Below, in pieces: positions 47,236 through 58,600 of a DNA stretch of 64,000 nucleotides (positions are counted from its first letter, which is position 1; each line of letters opens with the position of its first letter). The notes beneath the pieces were generated by a model. It was not told where the DNA came from. It was given only the letters and a program-made list of their open reading frames with translations, and ran no database searches. The stretch is from Notamacropus eugenii. Its lineage: Eukaryota > Chordata > Mammalia > Diprotodontia > Macropodidae. The position numbers were made by a program, and so were the translations under genes. Location: assembly GCF_028372415.1 (NCBI RefSeq), contig NC_092873.1, forward strand, positions 353,214,660 through 353,278,659, in the 5' to 3' direction.

Positions 47236-50200
47236 CCTCATGACGCCAGTCACTACTATCCCTGGAGGTGGGACAGATGATGGGTTCTTCTATATGCCTG
47301 GCCTGGGGTTTGGGGGCACTATTTATCAACTCTGGATAAAAAGAAGAGTGAAAACTGGGATGAAAGAACACAGATAGACAACTGCCATAATCTGTACCAT
47401 ATATGGTGCTCTGGCTCTGAGAGTGGCAGTGGTCTTAAGAGCTACATGGCCCTTACTAGTGAAAAATGTCTGCTGGCCCAGCACTTCTCACTTACCCTTC
47501 ATGGTTTATTATGGGTCTTTCACTAACGCATTTTTTTAAAAGCCCCATGAACCATGGCCTGAGTTGTCTGTGTTTGTGTATATGTATAGGGTTGCTAGAG
47601 GTTTTCTCTTGGTTTTGTAATATGGTAGCTCCTCTCATTTGCTCTAAGACTATTTGCTAGCTAGCATCAGGCTGTGATGTCCTCCCATCTGGTGACCAAC
47701 TCCACTTTTACTCTATCCACAGCCTATGGGGGCAGAGGAGATGGGACTACCATAAATGGAAGCTAAATGACTAAAGGCATCCCCCTCTACCACTCACAAC
47801 AAATCTAAGAGTATAACTGGGTCTGTAAAGGGAAGGTTAGATCTTGGGAGATGAGATTCCCTTCTATACTACATTCCACTTCTCATTTCCAATATTTCCA
47901 GTGGCTATTTCTCATTACTTTCAACAAAGAAACATATTCAAAGACCCTGCCCAGAGATGTGTCCCAATCTCTCCCACTAGGCTCTCAGGCCCAGGCTTTG
48001 CCCATGTAAATGGTAAGAAGCCAGGGATAAGAAAGGTTGAGCCATATCTCTGGAGCTTGGAGAGAGGGAACAGCAGGGAGGGTGACCAAACAATGCCACC
48101 CGGCAGCTTCCACTCAAACCTCACTGCCTACAGGGTCACCCTACCCTGGGGAAGAGTTGCTCAGAAGCTGTTTTCCAGGGAATTTATCAAAACAAACTGG
48201 GGCTCATGCAATAAGGAGACCTTTGTCATGGTGCCTCACCCTGACCAGGGGAGAACTTGGGGGTAATGGGAGGTAGAGGGAGGGGTTAGACATGGTGGCT
48301 TTAACATCCCCTTTCTTTGTATACCTTGGGGTCCTATAACAACTGTCCACCATGAGGCTTCCCTTGGAGGATTGCCAAACATTTCATTTGAATTCACACC
48401 TGAAAGCACTCATTTCATTCTCTTTACTCTAAAAGGGGAACCCCTACACAATTTTTCCAGAGGGAGAAGAAACTCATACATTTAAATCACCACAGGGGTT
48501 AGTGTTGGTGGCTTTTTTTGAGGGGACAGTACAATTCTTACAGGTGAGTTATCTTCTCCTGACTGAACGGTCCTGTATGGGAACAGGTGACAGAAGCTTT
48601 GTTTTCTGTTTCCTCTGGGGTGCTGGAAAAAAGCCAGGTTAGAAAGCAGAGGAGATGACTCCTGAGAAGAGAAACTAGACGTACCCTTTACTGGGCCCCC
48701 AACCTGGAGCCCAGCTGCTGATGGTGACAGGAAAGGTAGGGATCCTGCGGTAGGCCCAGCATTAACTGACTTGGGCCCCTACTGATATGGACAGTGCTCT
48801 ACCTGTCCTACCCTTCCTTCTCCCATGGAGAGTCATCGGGCCCCAGGAAGAAAGGCACCATTTCTGGTGGGAGGTAACAGAGCCTGTTGCTAGTCTGCCA
48901 TCCTGTCCTGTCAGGTGCCACTTGCAGTGAGCCCTTTCTTGGGGACAGGCAGGGTGACAGTCTGGAGGGCCAAGCCAGAGGCACAAGGTTGGGGAGAAGG
49001 AGAGAACAAAGCAAGGGGAAGGAGGGGAGGAGGAAGAACTGAGAGTGCAAATATGTGCTGGAATTGGGAGAGGCCAGGGGTTATCTGGGCAGCAGTTTCA
49101 CTGGGACAGGACCCAACACTATTGGAGGGGGACCAGCTAAAACTAGAATCCACCGGATATAGACCAATCCTGGGTAGCTGCCGCCCCCTGCTGGACAGGG
49201 AGGGACATTCCCTTAGCCTTGACCCTCCTTAACTCCACCAGGAAGGAGAAAAGACGTGGGAGGACAATGACTCACTGTATCCCCACCCACTACCACAGGG
49301 CAGAGAGCAGGCCAGACACAACGAGGTGAACGTTAGACAGTATAGCTGAAAATTGTATTTTAGGACTAGTACAAGAGGTAAGAATATGTAAGAAGGGTAC
49401 AGAGGGGCACCCAGGGACTAGGCCAGGGTGAGAAGGTATCAAACAGGCCCTGAAAACCGTACTATATTGCACACACCCACACACTGCCAGCTCACATGAC
49501 ATATTACAGCCACAGAAAGGAAGAGCAAGGGGAGACAGAGACTAAGCTCCTATGCTCTATCAGCCACGATGAACTCGGAGGCCTTGCCCCCAACCTGTGC
49601 ACAGCCAGATAGAGTACATGCAAACTCTGGACTTCGGAGCAGGGGACTGGCAAACTATGGCCTGAGGATCAGATCTGACACCAAACTAAGAATATTTTTT
49701 ATATTTTCTAAATACAATATAGCTTTAAACTATTCTTAGCTCCTGGGCCCTAACCAAGACAGGCTCAAGTGGGTGAATGGGTGTGGGCTGAAGTTTGCTG
49801 ACTCCAGCTCTAGAGCTTGTCATCAAGGTGGGGAGCCAGATCAGGGCAGGCTCAGCTATGAAGGAACAACACATACACATATTCACAAAGTAGTCATGGC
49901 AACAACAGTTGAGGCAGCAATCAACTCTCTCTCACACATGGCTGAGTCACAGTGAGTGTTTAACCCCAAGCTGGAGTCCTCCCAGTCCTTTAGCCCATCA
50001 GGATCTGGCTGGACAATGCAAATTGATTTCATCATTTTGCAATTTACTACTGGTTCAAGTCAGGCCTCTAGAGCACATCTATCTAGTCGACTGTTAACTC
50101 CATTTTAGAATCTGGAATTCCCATTAGAAGATTCTTATAGAAGTGGATTCTATCCACTGGTCTGTCTTTTAGGGATTCATTGAATAAATATAGTTTCTCT

Positions 50201-50555
50201 TTGTTGTGAACGACAATCATTCAAGTATCTGAAGCCAGTTATTGGGAAGGCAACTTTGTTGCCAAAAAATATGTATATGTGTTATCTTGTAGTTCTGAAA
50301 ACACTCAAATCCAAACAAATGATGTTTGAATTGTTCAGCTTTGGATTTTGGGGTACTCTTTTCATTACCTATTCACAAACCAGGGATAAATGAGGGGTGA
50401 CTTAGTACAAAGTGTTTAGGTGACAAAGTTGGCAAGGCCTTGAATGTAGGATTGAGTGACTAGGCTTACAGCCTGATGGGAACTCCGTTGAATTTCTCAC
50501 CACTCCCATTCCACATTCCATTGTGGGCCGAGAGGGTCCAATCATCAGCAGCCAG
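47236..50555. other. Tail-to-tail interval between PRR15L and PNPO
   Basis: No coding exon is seen. A minus-strand AATAAA at 47515-47520 could serve a long PNPO 3' UTR, but no closer canonical signal to the PNPO stop was found, so the PNPO 3' end is unresolved. It contains a CTCF-like site at 49177-49194. Confidence 0.4.
49177..49194 (-). promoter_or_regulatory. CTCF-like binding site
   Basis: The minus strand reads CCAGCAGGGGGCGGCAGC, which fits the core CTCF consensus CCASYAGRKGGCRS at every position. It is not inside a recognised repeat. Confidence 0.55.
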
Positions 50556-53500
50556 TCACGGTGAGAGTCTCTCATATAGCCAGTCATTTGTCCCGGGGTG
50601 GGTCATAGGCCCTGGCGCAGGCTCTCCAGGCTGCCGCCTCCGGAAGACAATCCGGTCATGCAGACGGTTGGTTTGACCCTGCCAGAACTCTATGACTTCT
50701 GGACAGAGAACATAGCCACCCCTAAAGGAAGAGGGAGAGGTTTCATAGTTGTGAGGCTGCTTTTTACAGACTTGGTTCAAAGCCAATCAGACAGGGCTGG
50801 TCAAGCTTCATCTCAGGCCCACAACACTGTCTGCTGCTGCTCCCAAAGGCACTGAGGGAGGGAATGGGCACTGCCATCTTGCAGGCCAGAATCAAAGGGT
50901 TGATAACTTCCCATTATAGCAAGACAGTACACCATGTGCTAGATTTGGTGTTAGAAGGTCAGGTTTAAATCCTAGCTTTGCAACTTAACTGTGTGACCTG
51001 GGCAAATCACCTCACCTCTCTGGGGTTAAACCAGATGCTCTCTAAGGTCCTTTCTATCTATGATCCAATGGAAGTTGTGTCACTCACCAATATTTAGGCT
51101 TGGGCACATCCTGCTCCTGGTACAGCCCCTGTAACTCCTCGTTCTTCTTCCTCAGGTACTGTTCAAGAGAAGGGGAAATGTAATGAGTACCAGGAACCCT
51201 GGGGAAAATCCCAGTCCAGACATCCAAGAGCCATAGTCCTTCTGTCAGATTAAATTTGTATGAGTAACTCTGGAAGAACAAAGATAACACAGGAAGAGGA
51301 CTAGGCGCCCCCTTCTCTCTACCTTCTCTTTCCCCAGGTCACTCACCTCCCGATCTGGAATAACGGAGCTCTGGTGACTGACGACTGCACCAATTTGGCT
51401 GCTTTTAGGGCGCGAGTGGAAATATAGTTCAGCCTCCTTCTCTGGCAGCCTCTGTACCTGCCCTTCGACACGTACCTGCTCAGACAGTCACAGGTGGAAG
51501 GGGATGGAGCCTTTCAGACCAACTCCTCTATCAAATGACCCAGTCCTCTTCATTTTTCCCCATTTACCTCTGAAACACAATCTAGTCTGATTCAGGAGCT
51601 GGCTCCTCTGTCCTTCTATATTGGAGGACTGACACTAAAGACAAGGGGAGGTTTCCTGGGAAACCTCTATCCAGGGTGCCCACATTTTTACCATCTTTGC
51701 TTACCAGCTCCACTAGTCCACCTCTGACCCTGTCCCAAACACTGCTCACCTGTCTATTGAGGGGTGCCCAGTAGAAGACGAGGGAGGCAAAAGGGTTAGA
51801 ATCCTGGGGATAAGAAAGCAGAAAAGGGGTAAGAACAGGGTGAAAAATGGAACCTTCTCCCAATGAGAGGGAATCCAACCTAGATTCATAGACCAGAAGG
51901 GGAGAAGAGAGATGAGAATGATGCTTTCTGGGAAGGGCAGCTATATGTTATTTCCCTCACATTTCTCATTTGCTGACCACAAGGGCTCAGCAGAGTGGCT
52001 TCTTTCTACTCTGGCCTGGGGAGCCAGACTTCTATGTCTGAAGAGTGAAGCTAATTGAGAGACAGTAAGGAATAAAAGGAGGGGAAGAACAGACCAGAGT
52101 TTCAGATCTGGTCATCCTTCCTCATTTTTATGGGAGGGTACAAGAAGGGAGATGTGAAATGCCTGTCATGTTAGCATGGATAGAGGGTGAGCTTTTGGTT
52201 TTTTTCTTTATAGAATTCCTCACCAGCTCTTTTCCTTTTCGGCTTTCAAAGTTAGTGAAGAAGCGGAAACCATCCTGGTCAAAGCCCTTTAGCAGCAACA
52301 TACGGGCAGAAGGCTTTCCGTCCCTAGGGGACATAGGAATACGAACAGTGGTCAGTACCCAATCCTCATGCTCTTTAATTCCCTTCTGTAAAGGAAATCA
52401 AAGAAGAAAAGGGACTTGATTAACTTCAGGCAGCACTGATTGTGCCTTACCTCCATGTATTCTCGGCCCTTAGATATGTGGCTTGAAATACAACATAGTC
52501 ATTGTCTCATTCTGCCCTTGTGTGTTCCTGTCTCTAATCAAAGTATACTCTCCAAGGGCAAAAACCAGGAATCAAAATCTGTTAATTACTCATTCAGCTG
52601 ACCATACTATATGCAAGATGCTGTGAAAGGGATGTATATGCCCCAAATGAATTTATATAATTTATTAGGAGAAAATATAAATATATGAAAAGTTAAGCAA
52701 CAAATGTGACCAATGAAAAGGATAAAAATTACAAGAGGTAATAGTTTTTAGTAATTAACACATTACAGTTTGCAAAGTGCTTCACATACATTGTCTCCTT
52801 TAATCCTCACAACAGTAACGAAGGAGGTTTTATTATTATCACTATTATACAGATGAAAAACATGAGGCTCAAAGGCTAAGTGACTTGCCCAGGGTCACAA
52901 AGCTAGTATCTGTCTGAAGCAAGATTTGAATTCGGGTTTGCCTTACTCCAATTCCAGTGTGCTAACCACTATGCCAGATAAATAAGGCAAACAAAGCAGT
53001 ATGCTCACTCTCAGGGGAACAGACCTAAGGCAGGTGGCCATGTCTGTTGGTCTGTCGGTGTTCATCCATCGTTTTTGAAGAAGACGATGCCATCAGAGAA
53101 ATGATGACATGACTTGTACTTGACTTTGTTTTGAGTGAAGGAGGGCTGTGCAGGTCACCAGCCTCACTTCTCCTCCAGAGCCATCTGAATCCAGTGACCT
53201 GATATTCCTCAGGATGACTGGAGATGGCCCAGGATGCCATGGGAGACCTTGGCCTTCTTAGGCTGGCCTTTTCAGGTACTCAGTTAGATGCCCATTGAGT
53301 GAATAAGCCTCTTTAAGAAGTAAGTCAGGGAATGGTGGCCATGTAGTTAGGTCTTGGTTTCCAAATCTATAAAAACTGGGTGTGAATGACTCTTATTGTG
53401 GTGGCAAAGAAATGGAAATTAGGGGCATGCCCATCAATTGGGGAATGGCTGAACAAGATGTGGTATGATTGTGATAGAATACTATTGTATTATAAGAAAC

Positions 53501-54507
53501 GACGAGCTCCATGATCTTAGAAAAACACAGACTTGCAAGAAATAATGAAGAGTGAAAATGAGCAGAGCCAAGAGACAAGCAATGTTATTTTAAGAACAAC
53601 ATTGAACAGCTAAGTTATTTTGACTATTATAAATACCCAAATGAACTACAAAGGACACAGGAAGGGAAATGCTATCTGCATCCTGAGAAAGAAGTGATGA
53701 ATAGAAGTGCACATGGAATGATTTTGCACATATATACTTGTGTATGCCTGTTGGCAGTCATCTCTAAAGCCGGGAGAGCGAAGGAAAAAAAGGGAAAAAA
53801 TTTACATGACAACTTTATTGTATGTTTAAAAGAAATTGCAAGTTATACATAACAGATTTGCAGTTTCATGTGCAATCATCTTTTTAAATTATACTAAAAA
53901 AAGACATTAAAAAAAGAGTGAGAGTGGGGGTGGAGGGGCAGTGTCAACCCTGTGCAGACGGCCAGGCCTCTGCTTTCCCATGTGTAAAGGGCAAGGGCGA
54001 GGAGGGGCGATGCCAAACTGGTGCAGGTGGCCAGGTCTCAGTTTCCCCATCGGTAAAAAGCAGGCGCGGGGGTGGGGGGGCAGTGCTAACCTGGTGCAGG
54101 TGGCCAAGCACATGGCATTGGCTTCATACACCTCCGGGCACCGGGAGGCTTCTTCGAACCAGGCAGAGAACTGCTGGATGGGGTCCAGCGAGCTCAGGTG
54201 CGCCTCCTCAAAGGCCTGGGCAAAGGTGAAGGGCAGAGCCGAGGTCTGTCCCTGCGCTCCCGGGCTCCCCCGGCCGCCCCCTCCCACCTTCCGCCCCCGC
54301 CGGAGTCCCGGACATCCGCTCCCCCCGAGCCCTCCGGGCCGGCACCTCTTGGTCCTTGAGGTAGCTCCTCCTCATGTGTGCCAGGTCCATGACCGCTCTG
54401 GCCGCACACCCTCCTCGCAGGACAACCCTCCGCGCAGCCAGCGGTCGGCTCCACCACGTCACGACGCCCAGCAGCACGCGGCCTGCCCCCGCCCGTCGGG
54501 TCGTCAT
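50556..54507 (-). CDS. PNPO: PNPO, pyridoxine-5'-phosphate oxidase, 7 exons
   Basis: Exons in gene order: 54346-54507, 54091-54215, 52224-52323, 51750-51803, 51347-51475, 51088-51158, 50556-50721. These total 807 nt, or 268 aa (human 261), all in frame with AG/GT borders. The enzyme is an FMN-dependent homodimer that oxidises pyridoxine or pyridoxamine 5'-phosphate to pyridoxal 5'-phosphate. Recognisable family blocks: [10 protein letters not shown] and [15 protein letters not shown] (FMN and substrate contacts), [16 protein letters not shown], and [14 protein letters not shown] near the C-terminus, where Arg233 and Arg237 correspond to human Arg225 and Arg229. The N-terminus is Arg-rich and variable; an internal Met ([10 protein letters not shown]) at about residue 40 corresponds to a human internal Met. 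The exon 2 donor is GTTAGC, a weak site lying in a tandem repeat. The 5' end lies in a CpG island shared with a divergent gene. Confidence 0.96.
50925..51065 (+). mobile_element. MIR-like SINE in PNPO intron 6
   Basis: TAAATCCTAGCTTTGCAACT, CTGTGTGACCTGGGCAAATC and the following CTCTAAGGTCCTTTCTATC. Confidence 0.7.
52740..52985 (-). mobile_element. MIR-like SINE, reversed, PNPO intron 2
   Basis: GTTTGCAAAGTGCTTCACAT, TATTATACAGATGAAAAACA and AAGTGACTTGCCCAGGGTCA. Confidence 0.75.
53040..53255 (-). mobile_element. Inverted partial copy of the long-tailed marsupial SINE
   Basis: Reverse complement of the 22.74-23.07 kb SINE tail: AATGATGACATGACTTGTAC, AGGTCACCAGCCTCACTTCT and TGATATTCCTCAGGATGACT. 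The tRNA-like head is missing. Confidence 0.8.
53380..53910 (+). mobile_element. L1 3'-end fragment in PNPO intron 2
   Basis: CCCATCAATTGGGGAATGGC, GAACAAGATGTGGTATGATT and AGAATACTATTGTATTATAA; it ends in an A-rich run near 53910, close to the tandem triplication. Confidence 0.8.
53938..54106. repeat. Degenerate tandem triplication overlapping the PNPO exon 2 donor
   Basis: Three related units begin at 53938, 54007 and 54080 (periods 69 and 73 bp). Each starts with a form of GCAGTGCTAACCTGGTGCAG followed by GTGGCCA. In the third unit this core is the true end of PNPO exon 2 (54091-54106) plus its donor. The units to its left therefore carry exon-end-like copies inside the intron. The linker of units 1 and 2 (CAGTTTCCCCAT-GGTAAAA) resembles the 3' part of a MIR SINE. 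Confidence 0.7.
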
Positions 54508-55660
54508 GGCGAACGCGAGGCCACGTGATTTGCCTCTTCACACGCCTGCGAGAGTGGCCCGCCCCGCGTCCCCACTGTTGACTTGTCCCCTTTTCATTTT
54601 TTCCCCACCTCTTTCTCCCGTCCCAGCACCTGACTCTGAGTCAGCTTCCGAACCTTTGCTTCCTCCCCAGCTGGAAGGCCCAGCCACTCCGTCTAACCTC
54701 CCGCCGGCCCCGCCCTCCCCACTCTGGAACCCAATGGGAGCCCAGGGTCGGGGGAGCGGGGGACAATACGGAAAGGTCATTGGCTCGAGTCTTCCGGGAA
54801 CGGGACCAATTGGAATGGGAACAACAGAGCTTCAACACCAATGGAGAGCGCCGACGGGGGCGGGAACAATGAGACCAGGAAATGTAGTCACTGCCGTCAA
54901 TACGCACATGGAGGTGTTGTTAAAGGTACAGGGGCTGCCAGAGTCTGGACTGGGGAGGGGAGGGGGGAGCGGATCGGGGATGTGGGGGACACGGCGTGGT
55001 GGCGGTGGGGTGGCGGCAGTCTTCAGGACAGCTGGGATGATTGGGCGTCCCATGGAAGGGGAGGGGAAGAGGGAGCCGCAGTGCGCAGCTCAGGGGTCTG
55101 GGAAGGGGAGAACCGGGACAGGGGCAGGGTAATGGGGTGAGCCGGGCGGGGGGCAGGGAGGGCACCGGGGATGAAGTTAGTTGTGGGACTGAGGGCTGAG
55201 CCGGGGTTCGGGGAGCAGTCGGTGAGGGCTGCGGGGAGACTTCGGGGCCGGGGGCATCTGTCAGCCACGTAGGTGCCTGTGCTTGCCCCTCGCTGACTGA
55301 GATCGCGCTCCTCAGAATGGGTTCCGTTCCGTTCCGTGGTACCGCGGACTTTCCTGCCTTGACCTCCCCACCTGGGCTGAGTCTCCTCGCTTCTCTCCTT
55401 CCCAGGTGCCTCGGGGGCTGGTCCCCCGGTCCGTGCCAGCACATGGCTGAGGGGGCCGGGGAGAGGGTGGCACTGCAAGGCCACTTCCAGGCTGTGGACC
55501 CAGGACTGGGTGATGGAGAGCCAGCTGATGCCCATCCCACCTTTGACCTGGCTGATGCAGCCCTGGGCGGGGGCCCCCTGGGTAGTCCCAGTTTTCAGCA
55601 ACATCAGGAACTGGAGCTGCAGGAGCCGCCAAGACAGGTGCCCCTGGAGTCTGCCAGGTA
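54200..55660. promoter_or_regulatory. CpG island, probable bidirectional promoter of PNPO and the BEN-domain gene
   Basis: A GC- and CpG-rich block runs from PNPO exon 1 (ATG at 54507, minus strand) to the first coding exon of the plus-strand BEN gene (ATG at 55443). Between them lie CCAAT boxes in both orientations (near 54731, 54780, 54807 and 54838), an ETS-like CTTCCGGG near 54789 and an ACTACATTTCC-like element near 54890 (minus sense). These are typical of divergent housekeeping promoters. A possible noncoding first exon for the plus gene ends at 54925 (TAAAG followed by GTACAG). Transcription starts were not measured. Confidence 0.75.
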
Positions 55661-58600
55661 AGGGAACCCTGGCTGGTTCTTTGAGGCAGTGAATAGTCAA
55701 ATCTTCAGCGTCCATCTTCTGCAGATTCCTCCCAGACATCATTGTGTGCTCAGGGGTATGTCCCTTTTCTGAAATAAATACCTGCAAATAACATTCGTGT
55801 AGGTATCTATTCACATCCAAGCTGCAAAGGGTCACAGAGATGGGACAGACCTTAGAATCCATATAGTCTTACCCCTTCATTTTGCAGATGAGGAAACTGA
55901 GGCCCAGGGAGTTGTCCAAGGTCACATAGGCAGTGTCAACACTGGGATGTAAACCTGGGTTCTCTGACTTGAGAGTCAGTGCTCATTCCACTGGAAATAA
56001 TGAATGGATTATATGCTATTTGGGATTCTCTGTGAAACAGCTCCCTGCCAGTGTGGTAAGGTGAGAGTTTACTGTACCAACTTTCTTGATGTGTATTTTT
56101 CCCCACCTGTAAAACTCACCGGCATTGATATAAGCAATATGTTGATGTCACACCTCAAGGTGACACACTTTTATATTCTTGTGGCCATACTGATCAGCCC
56201 CTCCCCTCCCTGCCCCTTGGGCTGTAGCACATTCTGGGGTGAGAGGATCATGAGAACTGAGGATTGTCAAGGAGAGAGAGAAAAATGTAACTTTGTTTAG
56301 AGGCCAAGAGCCCAGTGGGGAGGTTAGTCAAGAGAGTGGAAGGAAAAGGACAGTGGTAAAACACAATACACAGATAATAGGAAGAGAACCAGATTGCAGT
56401 GCTGAGTACTGAGAAGGTTTGGGAGAAATGGGGAGGTGGAATTGAATCTAAATCCTGGGCAAACCATTTACTTTCATTTCAAGGTCAGTGGCATCTGTAT
56501 AGTGGCAGGGCAGACTCTTATTTGTTGTGTCAACAGAGCAGCCTGGGCTCTGGTGATGGAAGCTCTGAGGACTTCAGGTCTTGGCCTAGATGGGACCCAG
56601 GAAAGGCTAACACAGGCTGAGTGCCCTGTCCTCAGTGTTGGGATCCCTTATTTCTCCTCTCTTACTTTCATCACTGGTGACACTGTACCAAATGTCACTC
56701 TTTGGTAGATTGCTTTCTGGGTCTGTCTTGCTTTTTCATTTGTACAGCTGTCTCCCCATTTGATTGAGAGGACCCTGAGGGCAGGGACCACACCTCCCTC
56801 TTCTGATTCTTCTCTGGTGCCAACTCTAGGCTCTGCCCACATTTTTTTTCAAAAAATTAACTTTGGAAGAGGCATTATCTGTCTGCCACTTTGTGATGGA
56901 CACTGGGTTGATGAAGGATGGAATCCTTGTCCTCAGGGCTTCCAGGTTTTATTTTTCTTGTTATTGGGGTTTAGCTTTAGTTGTACTGAGAAAGATTAGG
57001 CTTAGATATGTTTTTTGAAGGATTGAGTCAGGGATATGGATATCCTACCTGTTTCCAGATACCTGGGTCCCTGAAATCCTGGGGGAACTGCCTCAGGAGC
57101 TAGAACTAGCATTTCTTTGGTACCTTATTTTAGCTTGGGTGAAATCCAGAAATGGAGATAGCCAATGGAAGTTCCCTCCCACACCCTACTTCCTCCTATG
57201 CTTCTCTTCCTGGGCTGGGGCTTTGCATACAGCTACCAGTGGCTCATCTTTCTGTTTGCTTCTAGTGTGCAGACACGGGGAATACTGACTCTGGGGAGGC
57301 CTGCCCCATCCCTGCTGGCTCCAGAAGAAGAAGCCAAGAACAGGAAGCGACCATGGCCCACCAATGGGCCAAACCTTGGTCCTCCCTTCCCAGGGGGGCT
57401 AAGTGTCCCAGATCTACCAGCCCCTTTCTTGCCAAGTGGTGGCACCAGCAGCCTGGACGTTCGAGCTGGGGGCCTCCAGGACACTCCCCGATTTCCAAGG
57501 ACACAGGAACCTTTGCGGGCTGCCCGCACCACTGCTGCCCGCCTGTGCCACCCCATGCCTATTCTAAGCCGTTTGAGCACAGAGCCTCTAGAACCCCTAG
57601 TTTCAGAAGGAGCTTGCCCATGGGCTGCAGGAGGGGGCAAAGTAACGGGGTTGTATGCCGAACTAGTGAAAGAGTTGGAGTTACAGATGGCGGAGCTTCG
57701 GAGGCTGCTGGTCTCAAGGGAAGAAGCAGTATTGAGGCAAGAGAGGAGGATCCGGGAGTTGGAACTGGAGAATCAGCAACTTAAAGGTCAACTTCGGAGT
57801 CTAGAGGAGCAGAATGATCTGCTGTCTAGCACACGAGGTGGTACAGGGATCAAAGCATCCTCTCCCAACACCAGCCTCAGCTCTGGGACCAGTAGCCTTG
57901 GTAATGGGAACTGTCCTCCCCTCTGGGATATGGACAGGAGGTGGCTGGAGGAGGATCCCTCGGGTTGGGCTGTCTGCTTCCCTCAGGGTTCACAGGGGGA
58001 TGTTCTGGCCCCTCCTCAGGTACCTTTGGAGATGATTTGTGATCTCCAACTAGCTTTGCCTTTAGTTCCATTTCAATCATTTCCCCTCTCTTAGTCATGT
58101 GCTCTTTGGGCAGAAAACTTTTCTGTAGCCCCATTTTTGTCCTACCAGTTCTGCATTTTCCTTTCACCCCAGGGCTTTCTTTCCTTTTTCTCAAGCCTTT
58201 GTTCATTATTCCACGTTCCCAGATTCAGTCTCTGTTCATCCTCCTCAAGGATCCAAGTGTTGCAACTTTTTTGTATCTTCCCTCCCTACTCCATCATATA
58301 GAATCCCTTTGTCTTCCTGGCCTCAAAGGCCCTCTGGGGGCTCTGTCCTGATGAACAAGTCATCCCTTCTTTTCCCTACAACCCACTATTTAGTATATCT
58401 CAGCAGGGGGCTGCCAGAAAAAGGAGGAACACTTCCAGTGGGTCCAGGACTGATAACAAAAGGAACATCAGAAAGATGGGATTAGAAAAGAGATTAGAAA
58501 ACCCAGGGATTTTATGAATATTCATGCTGGGGAGTGGGAAGATTGAGTCCAGAGTCCAAGAGGTCTTCATAGCCCCATCAAGATCCACCTGTAGCCTTCT

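Noticed and set aside
47515-47520. Firm call of the PNPO polyadenylation signal
   Set aside because: The hexamer is 3 kb past the stop and could be chance; left as a possibility only.
53938-54106. CRISPR-like spaced repeats
   Set aside because: A mammalian nuclear context and degenerate direct repeats with no spacer logic; it is a tandem duplication.
54374-55862. Several long open frames (up to 279 aa) on both strands of the CpG island
   Set aside because: GC-rich sequence has few stop codons by chance; they overlap PNPO exon 1 or the BEN-gene start in wrong frames and show no domains.
57233-57784. Additional frames overlapping the second coding exon of the BEN gene
   Set aside because: Shadows of the real frame, which is supported by splice phase, coiled coil and continuity to the BEN domain.
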